From positions 1-8,481 of the forward strand of contig CAYVJW010000073.1 of assembly GCA_964451885.1 (NCBI GenBank): a stretch of 8,481 nt of DNA. Direction: 5' to 3'. The stretch is from CAYVJW01 sp964451885 (lineage in GTDB: Bacteria; Patescibacteriota; Gracilibacteria; UBA4473). Below are positions 6,195 to 8,481 of this stretch, in pieces. The notes under the pieces were generated by a model. That model searched no databases, had not been told where the DNA came from, and saw only the letters and a list, made by a program, of their open reading frames with translations. The number at the start of each line of letters is the position of its first letter. Position 1 is the stretch's first letter. The translations under genes were made by a program, and so were the position numbers.

Positions 6195-6646
6195 ATGGAA
6201 TTCAAAATAGGCCCCTCAGTATTTCCATTTCGTATGCCCCCAAGCCACAAGAGGACCCTCCTCCTACCGAAAAGAGCGATGGAAAGCGCAAAGAAGAAGC
6301 CATTCTGAAATTACTCAATCGAGAAACCTTCTTCTTTTTGTTTCGGGAGTCCATTGCTGAAAGTGAAGGAACAACCTTCGAAGCCGCGGAAGAAAAAAAG
6401 AAGAGGGAGCAACTCATGCTCGATCAGGAAACCGCATTCCTCCTCGAAAAAATCCTGGACGGGGTCAGGCACGGGCAGACGGAAATTAAAATCCTGTATG
6501 AAGGCCCTGAAGCTCCCAGAGCTTTTCAGGAAGCATTGCACAAGATTCCAGAACGCTACTGCAAAGGGAAAATCCATGTGCCGGATGAAGAAGACCCCCA
6601 GGGATATCTGGTGGTCCCCATCCCAACTCTGGAAGAGTTCCTGTAG
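6195..6646 (+). CDS. Unrecognised conserved-looking protein, split by a one-base slip
   Basis: I do not recognise this family. The ATG with AAGGAG opens one frame (MEFKIGPSVFPFRMPP) that would stop near 6307. The long open frame lies in the -1 phase and runs to TAG at 6646 with no ATG of its own. Adding one C to the run of five C at 6237-6241, or a -1 ribosomal slip there, joins both into about 151 residues. The joined protein has a proline- and acid-rich N-terminus (PKPQEDPPPTEKSDG), a helical Glu/Lys-rich middle (EAAEEKKKREQLMLDQETAFLLEKI would be its core) and a compact end (GYLVVPIPTLEEFL). No membrane segment or signal peptide is visible. A shorter start at TTG 6338 (102 residues) is possible but lacks a ribosome binding site. 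It is the first rightward gene, 113 bases before the second glycosyltransferase. Whether the slip is natural or an assembly error is open. Confidence 0.6.
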
Positions 6647-6680
6647 GAACCGATCCGATCTGAAAAGTCATTAACAATGG

Positions 6681-6711
6681 CGGCACGGCGAGGAAAAATC
6701 TCGTCGTGCCG
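6681..6711 (+). terminator. Strong GC-rich hairpin behind the split gene
   Basis: A 12-bp stem (6681-6692 with 6700-6711, one G-U) closes a 7-base loop, 34 bases after the TAG stop. No T tract follows, so as an intrinsic terminator it is atypical. It could act as a transcript-end stabiliser or a weak terminator before the next gene. Confidence 0.5.
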
Positions 6712-6759
6712 TCAATCACCAATTTGCACTCATAGCCTAAATAGCTATTTTAATCATAC

Positions 6760-7884
6760 ATGAAAAAAATCGGTATCGACGCCCGTTTTTTCACCCCCAA
6801 AGCAACCGGCATCGGGCGGCATGTTTATGAATTGGTTCAAGGATTGGCAAAATTGGATAAAACAAATCAGTACACGATCTTTCTCAAACCAGAAGAATTT
6901 AAAACTTTTTCTGCCCCGGGACCAAATTTCAAAAAAGAAAAAACAGATGCCGCGCATTATTCTTTCGCTGAACAATGGCACTTCCTACATCAACTAAACC
7001 GGCACAAATTTGACCTCATGGTCTTTCCCCATTTCAACGCACCGATCTTTTATATCCGACCGTTTGTCGTAACTATCCACGACTTAACCCTTCATTTTTT
7101 TCCCGGAAAAAAGAAAGCTGACATTCTTTCCCGATTGGCTTACAAAACCGTCATCAACAGAGTCACCAAAAAAGCCAAACACTGCTTTGCGGTTTCTGAA
7201 AATACAAAAAAAGACATGATAAAATGCCTGGGCATTCCAAAAGAAAAGATTTCCGTCACCTATAACGGCGTAGTACAAGCTTTTGAGCCCATAAAAGACG
7301 AAAAAACGGTCAAAGCATTCAAAACGGCGTATTCCCTCCCCTCAAAATATTTCTGCTATACAGGCGTTCTCCGCAGCCACAAAAACATTGCAGGGTTGAT
7401 ACAAGCCTATCATCTATTCCTCCAAAGAAATCCAAATTCAGACATTGATCTGGTATTGGCCGGCCCCGTAGATAAGATCTATGATGAAGTCCCCAAAACA
7501 ATTAAACAACTAAAACTGGAAAACCGTGTGCATTTGACCGGGTTTTTTCCGGAAAAAGATTTTTCAAAACTCCTCTCGGGAGCAGTGGGATATGTATTTC
7601 CAAGTTTTTATGAAGGATTCGGAATTCCTCCACTGGAAGCCATGCAGTGCAAAACTCCTACAGCCGTATCAAATACCTCCTCCCTTCCGGAAGTATGCGA
7701 AGAAGCCAGCATTTATTTTAATCCCTATAACACGGAAAAAATAGCTGAATCCATGGTAAAACTGGCTTTTGATGAAAAATTGCGAGAAGAATTGGTTGAA
7801 AAAGGGTTTGTGCAGTGTAAGAAGTTTAAGTGGGAGGATATGGTAGAGGAGATGTTTAGAATTTACCAACAACAAATAGTTTAA
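6760..7884 (+). CDS. GT4 family glycosyltransferase (mannosyltransferase-like)
   Basis: This 374-residue GT-B enzyme is predicted to transfer a sugar from a nucleotide-sugar to a glycan or glycolipid acceptor in the cytoplasm or at the inner membrane face. The start IGIDARFFTPKATGIGRHVYEL (4-25) matches the GIDAR...GIGR opening of O-antigen and cell-wall GT4 enzymes. VVTIHDLTLHFFP (103-115) contains the conserved His of the acceptor side, SENTKKDMI (146-154) precedes YNGV (168-171), and GVLRSHKN (202-209) opens the donor domain. The donor site PSFYEGFGIPPLEAM (281-295) has the full E-x7-E motif (E285, E293). Length is typical. It starts at ATG with no Shine-Dalgarno sequence. It may be read from the 6107 promoter or from its own. 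A promoter for the downstream tRNA region begins three bases after its stop. Sugar and acceptor cannot be specified. Confidence 0.92.
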   Translation: MKKIGIDARFFTPKATGIGRHVYELVQGLAKLDKTNQYTIFLKPEEFKTFSAPGPNFKKEKTDAAHYSFAEQWHFLHQLNRHKFDLMVFPHFNAPIFYIRPFVVTIHDLTLHFFPGKKKADILSRLAYKTVINRVTKKAKHCFAVSENTKKDMIKCLGIPKEKISVTYNGVVQAFEPIKDEKTVKAFKTAYSLPSKYFCYTGVLRSHKNIAGLIQAYHLFLQRNPNSDIDLVLAGPVDKIYDEVPKTIKQLKLENRVHLTGFFPEKDFSKLLSGAVGYVFPSFYEGFGIPPLEAMQCKTPTAVSNTSSLPEVCEEASIYFNPYNTEKIAESMVKLAFDEKLREELVEKGFVQCKKFKWEDMVEEMFRIYQQQIV

Positions 7885-7886
7885 AT

Positions 7887-7915
7887 TTGACTTTTGTAAA
7901 CAACTTATATATGAT
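7887..7915 (+). promoter_or_regulatory. Near-consensus sigma-70 promoter upstream of the tRNA region
   Basis: TTGACT (7887-7892) and TATGAT (7910-7915) are separated by exactly 17 bases, the optimal spacing. This is the strongest promoter match in the window. It starts directly behind the glycosyltransferase stop codon, with predicted transcription start near 7922. It would drive the short terminator-closed unit at 7922-8002 and, by readthrough, the tRNA. Confidence 0.65.
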
Positions 7916-7921
7916 AATTAC

Positions 7922-8002
7922 GTCAGATGTTCACTGAGCTTTCGAGCTCGCGACAAAATCTCTGGTTTTCACGAGGAAAGCTTGTTGTTACAAGCTTTTT
8001 TT
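7922..8002 (+). ncRNA. Candidate small RNA or tRNA leader complementary to tRNA-Phe
   Basis: A unit of about 80 nt is bounded by the promoter at 7887-7915 and an intrinsic terminator ending at 8002. It contains a UUCG-capped hairpin GAGCT/AGCTC (7936-7949). The following segment 7942-7971 can pair with the tRNA-Phe gene product at 8058-8083: 14 plus 12 pairs around a 4-nt bulge (7956-7959), two of them G-U. The two hairpin options share bases, so they exclude each other. An ATG at 7927 opens a frame, but its continuation is simply the tRNA read as protein, and no ribosome binding site precedes it. Expression and function are inference. Confidence 0.45.
7977..8002 (+). terminator. Intrinsic terminator between promoter and tRNA
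   Basis: A perfect 9-bp stem (7977-7985 with 7990-7998) closes a 4-base loop and runs into a tract of seven T (7996-8002). It ends the candidate small RNA and may also end transcripts from the glycosyltransferase. Because it lies upstream of the tRNA, tRNA transcription from the 7887 promoter would need readthrough or antitermination. Confidence 0.75.
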
Positions 8003-8026
8003 GTACACTATTTTTGGTGGAGTTAC

Positions 8027-8101
8027 GAGGCTATAGCTCAGTGGTAGAGCATCTGATTGAAAACCAGAGTGTCGCGGGTTCGATTCTCGCTGGCTCCACC
8101 A
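8027..8101 (+). tRNA. tRNA-Phe (GAA) with aberrant 5' acceptor strand
   Basis: The cloverleaf is clear: D stem GCTC/GAGC (8036-8039, 8047-8050) with loop AGTGGTA; anticodon loop TTGAAAA (8057-8063) with anticodon GAA at 8059-8061; a 5-base variable loop; T arm GCGGG/CTCGC with loop TTCGATT; and an encoded CCA (8099-8101). Counting 7 bases before T8-A9 puts the 5' end at 8027. This gives a poor acceptor stem with an A2-C71 mismatch and two G-U pairs. A perfect match to the 3' strand, GGAG, lies 8 bases further upstream (8019-8022), as if 8 bases had been inserted or duplicated. The last anticodon-stem pair is A31-C39. It may be functional, edited or decaying; I see no second strong promoter between the terminator and its 5' end. 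Confidence 0.8.
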
Positions 8102-8423
8102 CATCGTGTTTTTTCTCGATAACAGCCGTTTTATCCCTTAACGAAGCGTGCTCCTGAAGTTCACTGTTTCGTTTTTGGATTTTGTATCGAAAGAGCGGTA
8201 ATGCCAGATCAGAATACTCGAAATATAGCTTGTGGTTGCGTATTTCGAGCTTTTTGAAAAAAAGTTCAATGCTGGTTCGTTGGGTGTCTCTATCCAAAGA
8301 AGAAAAGGTTCGTGAAAGCACTCTTCCAATAGCAATAAAATCTTCGACTGTTTTAAAGTATTTTCGATATAAGGCCAAATCATTCGTTTTGGTTCTTTCA
8401 TAAATTGTCTCCCTTTCTATCAA
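8031..8423 (-). pseudogene. Gene fragment, possibly recombinase C-terminus, running into the tRNA
   Basis: A leftward frame of 130 codons begins at TTG 8421-8423, just after an in-frame TGA, and ends at a TAG inside the tRNA gene. Its last 20 or so residues are only the antisense of the tRNA, so the meaningful part is about 8102-8423. That part (KTVEDFIAIGRVLSRTFSSL, then FFKKLEIRNHKLYFEYSDLA) resembles in shape the C-terminal region of large serine recombinases of Patescibacteria: a helix, then two strands ending in an aromatic-acidic motif. Upstream, a different phase stays open from 8481 to 8401 and reads protein-like (NPKKTFPWNVKLREQL), suggesting a frameshift and a longer ancestral gene continuing past the window edge. 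No catalytic domain is present here. The family assignment is tentative. Confidence 0.35.
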
Positions 8424-8481
8424 AACTCAGTTGCTCCCGCAATTTGACATTCCAAGGGAAAGTTTTTTTTGGATTAGCAAA

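Noticed and set aside
6338..6646. TTG at 6338 as the real start of the unrecognised gene
   Set aside because: No ribosome binding site, and clearly protein-like codons continue upstream in the same frame to the C5 tract, behind a strong Shine-Dalgarno site and ATG.
7927..8157. Rightward open frame of 76 codons over the tRNA
   Set aside because: Its middle is the tRNA-Phe read as protein (GYSSVVEHL...), it crosses the terminator hairpin, and no ribosome binding site precedes it.
8138..8401. Leftward open frame of 87 codons (8401 to 8138)
   Set aside because: It overlaps the recombinase-like fragment in another phase, and its sequence shows no motif; treated as a shadow.

Overview
This window looks like a chromosomal segment from a small-genome, AT-rich bacterium, most likely of the Candidate Phyla Radiation (Patescibacteria). 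That is inference. It rests on short AT-rich intergenic gaps with almost no Shine-Dalgarno sequences, the gene mix (salvage-type nucleotide enzyme, FemAB-type cell-wall enzyme, GT4 glycosyltransferases, a tiny RelE-like toxin pair) and the overall style of the proteins. UGA is a normal stop here: the PRPP synthetase ends on TGA exactly at the family's usual C-terminus, so the UGA=Gly code of Gracilibacteria/SR1 does not apply.

Layout. Positions 1-67 hold a cluster of palindromes of unknown meaning, followed by a strong bidirectional terminator hairpin (93-132). A leftward block of five genes, probably one transcript, covers 5345 down to 199. In transcription order these are a GT4 glycosyltransferase, a sodium:solute symporter, a FemAB-type peptidyltransferase, a type I RNase H and ribose-phosphate pyrophosphokinase (prs). 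The glycosyltransferase carries a GC-rich palindromic repeat inserted in frame between its two domains. Upstream of it, 5377-5539 is a MITE-like inverted-repeat element. Next comes a leftward antitoxin-toxin pair (6030 to 5570).

Rightward genes begin at 6195. The first is an unrecognised protein of about 151 residues, the only gene with a canonical ribosome binding site; it is interrupted by an apparent one-base slip in a run of five C. A second GT4 glycosyltransferase follows (6760-7884). Immediately behind it are a near-consensus sigma-70 promoter, an approximately 80-nt transcribed leader closed by an intrinsic terminator, and a tRNA-Phe(GAA). A leftward gene fragment, possibly the C-terminal end of a site-specific recombinase, abuts and overlaps the tRNA from the right.

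The most notable signal is the stretch between the second glycosyltransferase and the tRNA. The short promoter-terminator unit contains a segment that can pair over 26 positions (two of them G-U, with one 4-nt bulge) with the anticodon loop, variable loop and T arm of the adjacent tRNA-Phe. This could be an antisense small RNA against a tRNA, a regulated pre-tRNA leader, or the scar of a recombination event. The tRNA itself has a duplicated-looking or disrupted 5' acceptor strand, which fits either regulation or past insertion.
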